Assembly: GCA_037043455.1 (NCBI GenBank) | Contig: JAWPHD010001332.1 | Coordinates: forward strand, 248,001-312,000 | Length of the DNA stretch: 64,000 bases | Reading direction: 5' to 3' | From: Cyrtodaria siliqua | Lineage: Eukaryota > Mollusca > Bivalvia > Adapedonta > Hiatellidae | Part shown: piece after piece, positions 1 through 11,102 of the stretch | Layout of the letters: every line of letters begins with the position of its first letter | How positions within the stretch are numbered: position 1 is the stretch's first letter | Made by a program: the position numbers and the translations under genes | The notes under the pieces: model-generated | Databases searched by the model: none | Told to the model about the DNA's origin: nothing | Seen by the model: only the letters and a program-made list of their open reading frames with translations

Positions 1-59
1 ATGGATTCTTATATTCCTCCAATAGTTATGAAAGCTTTATTGCCTTAATAGTCAAAGTA

Positions 60-310
60 CAAATAAACTTGACGGTTCCTTAGTGCATATAAAGTGTGCC
101 TAACTTGACGGTTATATCGTGCATATGCTGATAAACAAGGGTGTCATTAAGAGAAGGTAGGTGGGAACTCTACTTTGACTGGTCTACCAGGCTACTGTGA
201 ATACTTTTACCAGTATTTTATACAAGAATAGTACATATAAAGTGACTTTGTGCCTAACTTAATGGTTATATAAAAGTGGTTTCGTGCCTAACTTAATGGT
301 TATATATATA
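60..310. repeat. Degenerate tandem repeat
   Basis: The phrase AAGTG...TGCCTAACTT(GA/AA)TGGTTATAT recurs about four times here, and again near 690-755 and 950-975. Unit lengths are irregular, about 45-60 bp. Confidence 0.55.
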
Positions 311-422
311 TAGGACATTTGTTTGTTTTGAGTGAATATAGGATTTATTTTCATCGAGCAGTGAGAAAACTTATATTTTCACGAGTGCTAATATTCGAGT
401 TTTCTCGCTTTGAGATGAAATT

Positions 423-492
423 AGAATATTTGTTGGTTCGTCGTGAATATAGGATTTATTTCCTATATTCACGGCGAACCAACAAATATTCT
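423..492. repeat. Near-perfect 32-bp inverted repeat (hairpin)
   Basis: Arms at 423-454 and 461-492 are reverse complements with a single mismatch, around a 6-base loop. The arms begin AGAATATTTGTTGG. Confidence 0.9.
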
Positions 493-1007
493 ATTTATTA
501 TATACTCACAACCTGGAAATGCAGAAAAAGATAGGCTAATGCGCCAAAACGCAATAATGTCAACAACGTAAGCAGTTGCATTACGTCACTTTGAGTGAAA
601 ATACAGCGAAAATATAAGGTTTTATTTTAATCATAAAATCCACTATTTCACTGGAAAGTAAAATAAAAAAGGTGATTTTGACTCCTAACTAAATGGTTAT
701 ATAGTACATGTAAAGTGATTTTGTCACCCAACTTATCAGTTATATAAAAGTCAAACAGGAAATGTAGAAACAATTATTACAAAGAAGAATAAAATGCAAG
801 ATATGACCTCACAAACATAAGAGTTGACAACAGGTCTACCACCTTGTAACGATGGCCAGTGGCAAAAATGGCTACTGGGGCTTTAAACCAGGTTCTAGGG
901 TGCACCAAACTTCATGCTTACCCTACTGTCATCACAATAAAACAGTAATGTATCACCTAACTCCATGGTTATACAGGATATTTAAAAGGATACACAGTAA
1001 TCTTAAA

Positions 1008-1572
1008 GTTAAAGGGACACACTGCAAACTTGGTTTTTATGGCAATCTTGATTTTCTCAGCAATCTTGATTTTCATGGCAATGGCAATCTTGATTTTCAT
1101 GGCAATGGCAATCTAGATTTTCATGGCAATCTTGATTTTCATGGCAATCATGATTTTCATGCAATCTTGATCTTAAATTTTGATTTTCATGGCAATCTTG
1201 ATTTTCATGGCAATCTTGATTTTCATGGCAATCTTGATCTTGATTTTCACGGCAATCTTGATTTTCATGGCAATCTTGATTTTTTTTTAAAAACTAGCGG
1301 CATCCCGTTTGTTTGTTTTCTACATAAATTCCATTTGTTCAATCATTAACGTTAATTATAAGAATTGTATTAAGCCATTTGCTTTTACATATTATTAATA
1401 TTTGATATTATTACACCAATAATATATTAAAACTTATAGTATAAGACGAAATAGTGAATACTTAAAATTTGATTTATTTAAATGTAACCAGGGTAAAAGT
1501 AAAAATGATACTGGATATATAAATCAAGACACCCATTTTAAATACTTCAAGATTGCCGTGTGTCCCTTTAAC
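1008..1572. mobile_element. MITE-like element with GTTAAAGGGACACAC termini
   Basis: The left end GTTAAAGGGACACAC (1008-1022) is the exact reverse complement of the right end at 1558-1572. No transposase coding. A related end sits at about 1917-1947. Confidence 0.6.
1037..1282. repeat. Minisatellite, 18-bp unit
   Basis: Units of ATGGCAATCTTGATTTTC with length variants (12 and 24 bp) repeat about fourteen times. It reads as an open frame of GNLDFH repeats, but this is a by-product of a unit length divisible by three. Confidence 0.85.
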
Positions 1573-2447
1573 ATTGATTTATTAATCTAGTATGATTGCG
1601 ACTTTAAAGCTGCTTGCATATAATTAAATAAAAGTTATTACAACTTGGACATTTTCAAAAACAAGTCGTTCTGCCATATTGTTTGAATATACTATTGATG
1701 CAATACAATCAACAATTAGGAAAAAACATTTCAGCTATACCAATAATAAGAAATGCTTTTGCAAATATGCAAGTGTTTTTTTTTGTTTGTTTTTTCTCTC
1801 TTGAATGTCTAACGTCACATAAAACAAAGTGTAATTGTGCAATAAAAGTGCAAATATGCAAGTTACAAGGAAAAAATAAGTTACCAGGAAAAACAAACAC
1901 GATGCCTCAAGTTTACAAAAATCAAGATTGCCATATGTCCCTTTAAACAACTGAATTGATTCAGGCTTCTAAGGCTAAAAACAACTTTCCTTTTTCTGTG
2001 AAAACTTTTATTCCTGCAATCACAAACAGCTACAATGGGCATGTGAACACTAAATTTATACATGTATATATACACTTTATTTGTTCATGACATTGGTGAA
2101 TGGCTCTTTAAAATGCCCGACCTTAACAATTGCATGTAGGATTATTTAAAAAATTCAAATTTGAAGAAAATCTTGACTCATTGTTGGTAATGTGATAAAC
2201 ATAGCAATTTTTAATAGTACTGATAGGTCACGGTCACTGGTAGGTCACTGATAGGTCACGGTAGCAAAGTATTTTCAATATGTACTGCAACTAATAAGGT
2301 GCAATCAGATTTACAGGTGTATCACTACTAACTACGTCTTTTAAATGTTTAACTATTCACACAAGCTAAATACCAACATCAAAATTATATAAATGTCGGT
2401 AAAGTTGACGCCATAATATTTCTTGTTCACAGGCCAAACATTAATCA

Positions 2448-2670
2448 AGTTGAATTGAATTGAATTGAATGTTGTTTAACGGCTGATCAACACAGTATAG
2501 GTTATTTACAGCCACCCAGAGAGAGGGGAAGGATACATAGGAATCTGGGAACCGTGCCCTACTCGTATTATCGATAGATTTCTATGGTTCTTTAACGTGC
2601 TTGGAGGATAGACCAATACACGGGACCGCCCGGTTTACGTCCCCATCCGACAGACGAGGCCAAGTAATCA
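2448..2670. repeat. Dispersed repeat copy (GTTTAACGGCT family)
   Basis: Starts with TTGAATTGAATTGAAT and TGTTTAACGGCT, continues through an AGAGAGGGGAAGGATACATAGG block and ends with a CACGGGACC block. Related copies lie at 5278-5430 and 33415-33585. Confidence 0.75.
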
Positions 2671-3479
2671 AGTTGGAAGCCTTGAGAATCACCTTGTTGT
2701 CAATATACCAGTAGTTAACACTTTCACTCAGTTGCACAAAAAGTGTCATATCATGGGGGTTTTTTTTGGGCTGTTTTTATAGACATTATTCCGTCAAATT
2801 CCCTAGGACAAAATGTCCTATGACAAAATGTGTGTTTTATTGAAATTGCATGTGGGAAGCAAAAGTGTGACAAACTAGTAAGAATACTTTTAAATGCCTC
2901 TGTTAATCTTGATGTTAAATGAGCAGTATTAAAGATACAATTATGAAATGACTGTTCTACTTTATTTTTTTCCCAATTTTAAAATTCCCAAACTGTGACA
3001 GTAGGGGTTATGTTCCCAAAATATAGAGAAAAAAACACTGTATCCAATCAGCATTCATCCTTTACTTCCAAATGTCAAGGCTTTTCCTTTGTTTCTGAGT
3101 TAAGATAAAGTTTTAAAAGTAGAGGGCGAAAAAGTTGTTCCTTTTTTGCTGTATTTGAGACTGCTTATAGTACGCTTTCAAGTCACATGTCTTCTGGTTA
3201 ATACGGGAAGCCCTGATCCAATATCAATATCGGTATCATACTTTTTAACAATATGCACCAGTAATGTCATAACCAATATTTACTAATTAACTGATGAATT
3301 CCAACAGACTTATCATATTTAATATGTAACTTGTAACAAAATATTTCTTATCAATTGATGTAAGTAATAATACTTTGTAAAACAATGCACACAAGTGAGC
3401 TTATAGTCAATATTATACTACATCAATCACGGCATTCTTTATATCCAATCACAATGGGATACCAGCTCCAACATTAATC

Positions 3480-3640
3480 CATCCATGTGGACAATAATGT
3501 TATAGTCCAGTGGAAATACTAGTTTGTCACAACCATGTGTGTAATACTGTCACAGCGCACAGGGGAAATACCATATGTAGCCTACAGTGGCGATATTAGT
3601 CCATCGCAACCATTTAATGGCCCCTCAGTGCAATACTAGT
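3480..3640. repeat. Copies of the exon A coding tail in its 3' flank
   Basis: The pattern ATACTAGTCC...CAACCATATGTG...AATA(C/T)TG found at the end of exon A recurs in degenerate form near 3516-3550 and 3592-3615. Confidence 0.55.
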
Positions 3641-3943
3641 CCGTCCCAACCATATGTGCAATATTGTCTTTTATATGTACTATCATGTGACTTTTCAGGT
3701 TACTTTTTGTGGAGAAAGGTTTGGCACAGATCTTGCAAACATATGGTTTGTCTCCCTCATGCACGATCCGCTGATGTCTGTTCAACGCCCAAGAGTTTTG
3801 AAAGGCTTTGTCACAGTAAACACAAAAGCTCTGGCTTCTTGGACTTCTGTTTAAAGTATTGTAAGCTGAATGCGCGAAGGCATTGTTGCCAGAGGTGAAA
3901 CTCAAGTCCATAGGAAGTGATAAACCAGCCATTGACGGAAGAC
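3636..3943 (-). CDS. Alternative 3'-terminal exon A, two C2H2 zinc fingers (most distal)
   Basis: The acceptor is ...TTAATTGCAG; the exon starts GT (Ser at the junction), stop TAG. It encodes 102 residues: a Ser/Asn-rich leader (2-40), finger 1 at 41-62 (CVYCDKAF...HQRIVH), finger 2 at 70-90 (CAKPF...HMIVH) and a 12-residue tail. It is the odd member: finger 1 has four residues between His ligands and finger 2 three, the reverse of exons B to H, and the linker is EGDKPYV rather than TGEKPxx. It is about 53 kb from the shared donor and is the last finger exon seen; more could lie outside the window on the left. Degenerate copies of its coding tail occur in the 3' flank (about 3480-3640). Confidence 0.89.
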
Positions 3944-6182
3944 CTGCAATTAAACAGAAATAAAATTATAATTTTATGAAGCACATACAGTGTTATCTAT
4001 CTTATCTTTCTTGTAAATTAAATTCTATAATACAGAAAGAAGACAAACATACAACCCTCCTTGACCCTAGAATCTGAAAAGTGTGTGGGTTTTTTCATCA
4101 GGAACCTTGCACTTTTCTTAAAATTGGAGAAAACTCGCTCTTCATTTTTACTAAAAACATTTTGTGGGTAGGCCAGTTATAGTGTTAGTGGATTAATCCC
4201 AATCTGTCGCTTACTAACATAACCAACTTCTTTACTACAAATCAAATATACTGAAAGAAATAAGTTTAACACATAAATAACATGGTAAATTCCATTCAGC
4301 AGATTCAAGGCTATGTGCTTCAGCTGCCATTAACAATATAATTAACATAATTAACAAGTATATGCAGGACATTTTTTTTAAACGATATCTGCGAATAAAA
4401 GTAGCAACAGGTTTTAATTTACCTGCTTTACAGAAATTATAATTTCGTTCTTATTTCAATATTAAGGGAGATAATTTTAAAATTTAACACTTTGGTTCGT
4501 AATTTCATTTTAATGATAAGGTTAATGTCAGTTGTTTTTGCATTTTTTATCACAAGAACCCCAAAATAGTTATTTAATAAAGTTTAATCCTGTTCTTGAT
4601 AATATTCTTATTTTTAATGTGACAAAAATGTTGTTTTATATAAATGGGAGATAACTCTGATACTTACTTTGAATCACACATAATTGAAAAGAACACCTTC
4701 TGATGCCAAAGTTATCAAATGCTTTACATTATAAAATAAACATTCAGTTTCTTTAAGCACCGTCCTAAACTAATTTCTTTCAGTATATGATGCCATCAAT
4801 TGCACATGAAGATTTGTTGACAATAGGGTAAGAGTCCCTCTATTGTCAAGCATTTTATGTTTGTGATGTCATAAACTTTGCTTTTGTATCTACTTTTTTC
4901 TAAAAGACAGTCTTAGCAAGGGTAACAGTAACTGAACACAAACATTCAAAAGGTTAGACTATATTTATTGATTACACCAATACAATAAAGCTAAGCAACA
5001 CAAACCTACAGCAAACAACACATTAAGACAGTCCTGATCAACTTCTACCAAACAGGCTGTAAATAATAATATTAATAGAGAGAAGAAAAGTAATCCATTT
5101 CCTGTGAAAAAAATACTATATAGGGCTCTTAACTAACACTTTTCGTTCCATCCTTACTAATTCAAAACTGCTAAGTAGTGAGGAATAAATGAATGATGTT
5201 TTACAACCATTTAACAGCTTAGTTGAATAGGTTGGAATTAAATAGGTGGGCGGGGAAGAAGTGACAATAACGGAGAGGAATTGAATTGAATATTGTTTAA
5301 CGGCTCATCAACACAGTATAGGTTATTTAGAGCCGCCCCAGAGAGAGGGGAAGGATACATAGGAATCCGGGAACCTGCCCTACTCTTATTAGCGAATAGA
5401 TTCCTATGGTTCTTTTACGGAGAGGAAGATGATTACCGGAAATTAATATTTTCTCAAACCCCATTCAATTAATCACTTTCAAGTACCCATTGCGGGAATT
5501 CTAGCTTTGTAGGGAATGGAAGTCAGTTATTTCTTTGGCCCATCACCAACCGTTGCCATGTAAACTTCATACTAATGTTACAAAGCAAGTATACAATTTT
5601 GTTGTTTTTTATATTCATATATACATGATCATCTTTGTGTTTAACTTATATGCCTAGTTTGGTGAGAGTAAATAACCCGGTTGGAATTTCTTTATTTACG
5701 CTGTACGGTCTAACTGTGATGACAATGGAGTAGAAGTGAGATTTGATGCACGTGCACCTGACAATCAGAATAGATTTGCTATAAAAGGTCTACAAAATTA
5801 ATTAATATGTGTATGTACAGTTCAAAATATTTACATATATGCCTTAATAAAAACTATTAACATAATTCCTTGGAATTATTTTTATATCTGCTCTTATTAT
5901 TGTATTTTATGAACAAAACATTGCATAAGTCAATAGTGCACATACAAAGTCTCTTTCAAACATGTTTTACAAAAATAGTGAATAATAGTTGTCTCCACGT
6001 TCTTTCTTTTTGCAGTCCATCTTTCAAATTAACCCCACACTTTATTATACCGTTTCCATATACACTTAATTAAACTGCAGCTATATATTCCATGTGTTCT
6101 TAAGCTTGAACTTTGCATCCACTTAAAATGCTATCATAAGAATGTGTAAAGTTAGTGACAGTTTAATATAACTCTGTATATA
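3944..6182. other. Sequence between exons A and B
   Basis: Intron for exon A isoforms and 3' flank of exon B. Apart from a dispersed-repeat copy at 5278-5430 it is AT-rich with no recognisable coding sequence. Confidence 0.6.
5278..5430. repeat. Dispersed repeat copy (GTTTAACGGCT family)
   Basis: Same order of blocks as 2448-2670: TTGAATTGAAT, TTTAACGGCTCATCAACACAG, GAGAGAGGGGAAGGATACAT. Confidence 0.75.
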
Positions 6183-6466
6183 TCACTGAGTATGTCTTCC
6201 ATGCAAAGCATTCACATGTTGAACCATGTTGCCTTTGTGTGCGAACTGTTTACCGCAGTGGCTGCACTTGAACGGTTTCTCCCCGGTGTGTATTCTCATG
6301 TGTATCTCCAGCGCACCGCGAGATGCGAGAATCTTTCCACAGACCACACACGTAGACTTGAGCATTGTGGCCGGTATGTCAAGGTCTCGGAGTTGTTGGT
6401 GCAGGCTGGGATTGTGGGGAATGGCTGGAGGAAATGGTGTTGTTTGCGAATGATAAAGCCCTGTCA
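6183..6466 (-). CDS. Alternative 3'-terminal exon B, two C2H2 zinc fingers
   Basis: The acceptor is ...TTTTCTCTTTCAG; the exon starts TG (Met at the junction). It encodes 94 residues: a Pro/His/Gln-rich leader (2-39), finger 1 at 40-60 (CVVCGKIL...HMRIH), canonical TGEKPFK linker, finger 2 at 68-89 (CSHCGKQF...HVNALH, X4 type) and tail GRHTQ. Finger 1 belongs to the LEIHM group with C, D and E, and has Leu at the core Phe position. A coding-strand AATAAA at 6041-6046, about 140 bp past the stop, is a candidate poly(A) signal. Confidence 0.91.
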
Positions 6467-6610
6467 CTGAAAGAGAAAATAATGGATTCAAACTAACTTT
6501 AGACAAAAGATACAAGATTCTCCATAGAAAGTATTAAATACATTAACTAGATTTACGATTAAGTGAATCAAACCGGCCAATATTTAGAAGAAAAGAATAT
6601 GACACGAACT

Positions 6611-7075
6611 ATACTGACGAGATAAAGAAACGCCTCATCGGGAATTTCCGCTATATATTGTATGTACACTATGCTGCTGTTAATCGAATGGTACATGGCT
6701 ACGTAAGACCTTTCTTTTCGGAAAAAATACTAAAACAACACAAAACACAGCAAATAGTATTTCTTTAAAGTTTGATTATTGGCAGAGTATCTGTTTGGCT
6801 CAAGCATGTGAGCAAACTTAGGATGCAAATTTCTGCAAACTCTTTACGTTAAATACAATACTAAAATAGTCAATATTTATGAATTTCTTGTTATAAAGTG
6901 TACTGTGATTAAAACGTCTACAACATCACAGTTGTGTCCTTTCTCTAACCAACTGCAACTTTGTTTTACAAAACATCTTGGGCATTTCTTTGGAATATTA
7001 TGTGGCATTAAGTGTGCGGTATATACAATATATAGCGGAAATTCCCGATGAGGCGTTTCTTTATCTCGTCAGTAT
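6611..7075. mobile_element. MITE with long terminal inverted repeats (copy 1)
   Basis: The first about 53 bases (ATACTGACGAGATAAAGAAA onward) recur as an essentially perfect reverse complement at the right end. The interior is non-coding. A second copy, inverted, lies at 48247-48729 with matching interior but different outermost bases. Confidence 0.85.
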
Positions 7076-7439
7076 AACATACAATATACAGATATGTACC
7101 AGCCAGCGCAACTTTAAAATGTAATGCTGAAGGATCTATATTACATAACTAGCTTTGCCCTGAATGTTTGCAAGAGACAAAACTGCTGAGTCAGTTTAAA
7201 AACAGAAAACAAGGTCAAATACAATGGGCTACAATTAACAGAGAAAAACTACCTTTTGAGTAAACAATTTTAATAATACTATGAATATTTATGAACATGA
7301 TACAAGTACAATTTGTGAAAACTTTTACACAAACTTTATTTATGTTAGGGTTTACTACTTTCCCTGTCCGATCTTTTTATATTTCTTTTTAATACTCTGC
7401 AAATGGCTAAGCAAATGAGTCTGAATTAACATACATACA

Positions 7440-7685
7440 AGGGTGGCTACAGAAATCTCAAAACAAAATTCCCTGATAGTTCCCTGACCCAACAGTGGGT
7501 TTCCTTGATTAACCTAAGAAGGGAGTCAATTACATGTAACATTTTTGTTGTGGGTCAAGGTAGCGCAGAAATAAAATTCCCTGATTTTCGCTTGATTTTT
7601 TTTTTTTAAATATGATTTTTCCCTGCAAAGAAGGTGTTTTTTTGCCCATTTTCCCTGTTTTCTAGAGTCTGCGGCCATCCTGATA
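7440..7685. repeat. Probable dispersed repeat (AATTCCCTGA-rich)
   Basis: AAAATTCCCTGAT recurs internally and the segment ends in TTTTCCCTGTTTTC. It resembles common bivalve dispersed repeats, from memory only. Confidence 0.4.
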
Positions 7686-8148
7686 CACTTCACTTTAAAA
7701 ATACATCATTTTACCGCTACTATATACGTCCATTTACCATGTTTTGCACGTGCATACGTTGATATCTTCATGTAACTAGGTAATGCACAGATCAAAAAAA
7801 CTCGCTACCTTGAAATAAAATTGCATGAATTTGTGAAAAATATCAACTAAATCATAAAATAAATTTTAATTGACTCATAAAAGGCAAAGGAGTTAACCCA
7901 TAATTAGATAATGCCATTTTATAGGATATTTTGGTTTAAAATACATAATGGCATTGAGAATTAACTACACCCAATCCAAAACACAAATGGTCGACATTAT
8001 ATAATTAACCTTCCCCACACATATACACTGCCCTCTACCATATATATTCTCGCTCACATCTACCACCCTGTAACTTCTGGTGAACTTCTCTATCACATAA
8101 ACATGCCTACTATCATATATATATATATCTAGACCCTATTCACTTGTA

Positions 8149-8212
8149 TTAACCCTTAACCCTCTAAAAGAAAGAATAGTCCATTATATATATGTAGTGG
8201 GTTAAGGGTTAA
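8149..8212. mobile_element. Short TTAACCCTTAACC element
   Basis: The ends TTAACCCTTAACC and GGGTTAAGGGTTAA form an inverted pair around a core with a CCATTATATATA block that also occurs in the longer copy ending at 44147. Confidence 0.65.
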
Positions 8213-8925
8213 GTATATACCTCTCCCTCGCACACACATGAAGTGCTCTGTCAAACGTATAAACAACATTATCCGATTTATTCAGTGAAGCATAACGTTA
8301 TACATATGTTCTAAGTTAACCGGTTTTATTTTTTTTAGAGATTACAACCTTACTAGTATTCTGAACCACAGTTCTAACGCAACATGGTGAGTTTTGTCTA
8401 TAGGTGTACCGGAAGTAAATCAAATCCCACTGAGTCCTATGCAATATTGTCCAAGCTTTCTAGTTAGCCATTTTTCAAAATGAAGTTCAAACTAAGATTC
8501 ACTTACATGTTCTTAGTCATGAGACCTGCCTTACTAGAAAACTGCTGAGAATAGAAGGGTTCATGTGGCATATAAGAAAATAAAATTCTGATCTTTGTTG
8601 ACACCGTGAACAAACATTTATTCGGCATCTCTTAAATGTGTTTTACTTTCACTTTCAAAACTTTCAAGTTGATAAATAAAATCATCATACAACCATGCAA
8701 GTGGTTTCTAGCTATCACAAACAAGTCAATAAAGTCATTTCAGCCAGAAAAACAGGCCTTAAATACTCAAAAATGCCATTTATCACAAAATAAGTTAGGG
8801 ATTATATATTTGGGAACTCCTTTCGACTACACCAGGCATGAATACCACAGTGATTTACTTCCTGTATACCTATATTACTTTAATATGTGATGGACACTTC
8901 AATATGATATGGAAACACATCCAGT

Positions 8926-9168
8926 ACTCAACTTTTATAATCGGTCACCCAGCTGGTTTTGAAAATAACATGCATACTAAAAACTGGAAATCACTGAAAC
9001 ACACACCAATAGTTTGTTAAGTTTATCAACAATGTAATCTGAAATCTTTTTTTTTTAGATTACATTGTTGATAAACTTAATAAAATATTGGTACGTGTTT
9101 CGGTGATGTTTTGAGTATTCGTGTTATTTTCCAAAAAAAATGGGTGACCGATTTTATAAAAGTTGAGT
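8926..9168. repeat. Large imperfect palindrome, arms about 120 bp
   Basis: ACTCAACTTTTATAATCGGT at 8926 is matched by ACCGATTTTATAAAAGTTGAGT ending at 9168. The inner arms GTTTATCAACAATGTAATCT and AGATTACATTGTTGATAAAC are perfect, with a short T-rich loop. Likely a MITE or foldback element. Confidence 0.85.
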
Positions 9169-9258
9169 AGTGTACAGTAACTGTTACTGAGATTTTCGAT
9201 GAAACTGTAGTCTGAGGAAATGCTTAATCTGGTTTGTATCTGATCAGTATTTCATATT

Positions 9259-9534
9259 ATCACAAAACTTACAGTGTGGGAGTGGAATAACACCATTCTA
9301 TATTTTCAATATACCACTAGTTATATATAAGTATGCAAATAAGCCTAGTATGCGCTGTCAAAAATAATGACTATGATCCAATTCCCATGGTTTATGTCGG
9401 TTTAGCATGTTAAAGCGACAGGCAAAATGCAATAAAAGTCGATATGTGAGTTATGTGATAATAAAATCTACCATTCGTTCTCATTCATTATTGACTTTAT
9501 TAAACTCGTTATGATATGCTTGGCAAGAGCCTCG
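9259..9534. repeat. Block shared with exon D 3' flank (copy 1)
   Basis: Aligns almost continuously with 15671-15960, from ATCACAAAACTTACAGTGTGG to TTGGCAAGAGCCTCG. Lies downstream of exon C, as the second copy lies downstream of exon D. It carries a coding-strand AATAAA. Confidence 0.8.
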
Positions 9535-10118
9535 AAAAGGCGAGACAAAAAGTAAGGGTGTGCTCTTTTTAATAATTGCCCACAGATATTTTCTTTTCCT
9601 GTTGCAGGTGATAAAACAATAGTGTGAGGTTAGATGAAGAGCGATTAGACAACACTGACAGCAACATGCGACACATTTGTGGGTGCTGAAGATGTGTATG
9701 AATTTAGGTGCAAAGTCTTTAGTGAAAGTCGAAAAGAGGAACTTGTCTGACACCACTGACATTAAAAAAAAAACTGTGCCATGTACCAGATTTTGTGGAT
9801 TTTTATGAGCGGCAATAACTGTATTTTACCAAAAAAAAACTTTAAGACTGTAAATGTCACATTCAGAATGGTGAAAAGTATAATACTAGATATGAACATG
9901 TACCTATTCAATTAGATACTCCTATAACAAGACCCGGAAATAATAATAGACAAATAAAAAGTGGCTAAGGAAAATTGGACTTTACTCCTAATGGCCAACA
10001 CAGCAAAATCGAAGTGTGGTGTGAGACCTGAAGTATGCCAGGAAACTCTAATTTGTCCACACTCAAGTTGAAGTATAAACTATAAATCTTAGTACTCATT
10101 TCACATATATCCCCATTT

Positions 10119-10666
10119 CTACTGAGGTTGATACAATGGATCATGCACGGCTCTGATGTGCTGATATTTGTTACTCTTGTTTGCAAATGCATGTCCGCAG
10201 AAGTCGCACCTGAAAGGTCTTTCCCCGGTATGGGATCTCATGTGAATCTCAAGTTTCCCTTTCGATGTCAAAACCTTTCCACAAACCAAACAGACATGTT
10301 TGTACTGGTTCCCAGAAATTATGCTCAACAGGTTCCCACTCACAGACTGGTTTTCAACATATTCTGGGTCATGCACAGCTCTGATGTGCTGAAATTTGTT
10401 ACACTTATTCGAAAAGGTATTCTCACAAAAGTCGCACTTAAAAGGTTCTTCCCCAATATGTGATCTCATATGAATCTCAAGTTTCCCTTTCGATGTCAAA
10501 TCCTTTCCACAAATCCAACAAATTGTATTTGACTGGTTCCCAGTTACTACACTTGACAGGTTCCCACTCATAGACTGGTTTTCATCAGATTCTGAAGTAA
10601 ACTGACTGGTTCTGGAACTTGCAAACAGGTTAAGATCTTGTTGAGGAATATAATAATGGAGCGCTC
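10119..10666 (-). CDS. Alternative 3'-terminal exon C, four C2H2 zinc fingers in two pairs
   Basis: The acceptor has a strong pyrimidine tract ending TTTCAG; the exon starts GA (Arg at the junction). It encodes 182 residues, about twice the usual length, because the two-finger cassette is tandemly duplicated. Fingers lie at 50-70 and 78-99, then 126-146 and 154-175; the tail is DPLYQPQ. The spacer repeats too: NQS(M/V)SGNL plus a GNQ before each pair. In the first pair the linker is HIGEEPF, departing from HTGERPF of the second, and finger 2 reads NKCNKF where the second copy has NKSNKY. All zinc ligands are intact in all four fingers. The second pair is closest to exon D, so the first pair seems to be the diverging copy. 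This isoform could contact a longer DNA site than the others. Confidence 0.92.
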
Positions 10667-10807
10667 CTGAAAAAAAAAGAAGAAAAAGATTGAGATTTTT
10701 TTAGTATCTTGATATGTAAAATGTGTTTTTGTTAGCATGGTATGTTTAGATTCTTAAAGTTGTTTGTTAAGTTATTAATCATTACAAACTTAATAAACTA
10801 ACAAGTA

Positions 10808-11102
10808 AGGCCAAATAAAATAATAGGTGTGGTTCCAGTTTCCCGACCGACCCTAAACATTTTACGTTTTGCATTTTATGTTTTCTTTTTAATTATTTTT
10901 TCTATCAGTTCTGTATCTGATGATATCAACAAATATATAGTTAAGTTTATTTATTTATTGGGAATAAAAGTATAGTGTAAAAAAAAAAAAAGACAAAATA
11001 TAAAAATTAATATTTTTAGAAAATTAAATTTGCCCTACCTACTACCTACCCTACTTTTTTTGAGCATGTAATAGGAACCACACATATAATTTTATTTGGC
11101 CT
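10808..11102. mobile_element. AGGCCAAATAAAAT MITE (copy 1)
   Basis: The ends AGGCCAAATAAAATAAT and ATTTTATTTGGCCT are inverted. The sub-ends hold CCCGACCGACCC and CTACCTACCCTAC blocks found in the other copies (18535, 36943, 51548). Confidence 0.8.

Larger units (their letters stand above)
1..3635. other. 3' flank of exon A, repeats only
   Basis: No coding sequence supported. It holds degenerate copies of a motif with CTAACTTAATGGTTATAT, a 32-bp hairpin, an inverted-terminus element with an internal minisatellite and one copy of a dispersed repeat. No further zinc-finger exon is seen. Confidence 0.6.
6467..10118. other. Sequence between exons B and C
   Basis: Contains a long-TIR element (6611-7075), a dispersed repeat (7440-7685), a 64-bp TTAA element (8149-8212), a large hairpin (8926-9168) and a block shared with the exon D flank (9259-9534). 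No coding sequence supported. Confidence 0.6.

Noticed and set aside
852..1349. 165-residue open frame with GNLDFH repeats
   Set aside because: It is produced by a minisatellite with units that are multiples of three bases; no domain and no gene context.
3587..3898. Plus-strand open frames opposite the zinc-finger exons (here and at 6192, 10128, 16093, 20568, 23263, 27459 and 28843)
   Set aside because: They are antisense shadows of conserved coding sequence; none shows a domain.
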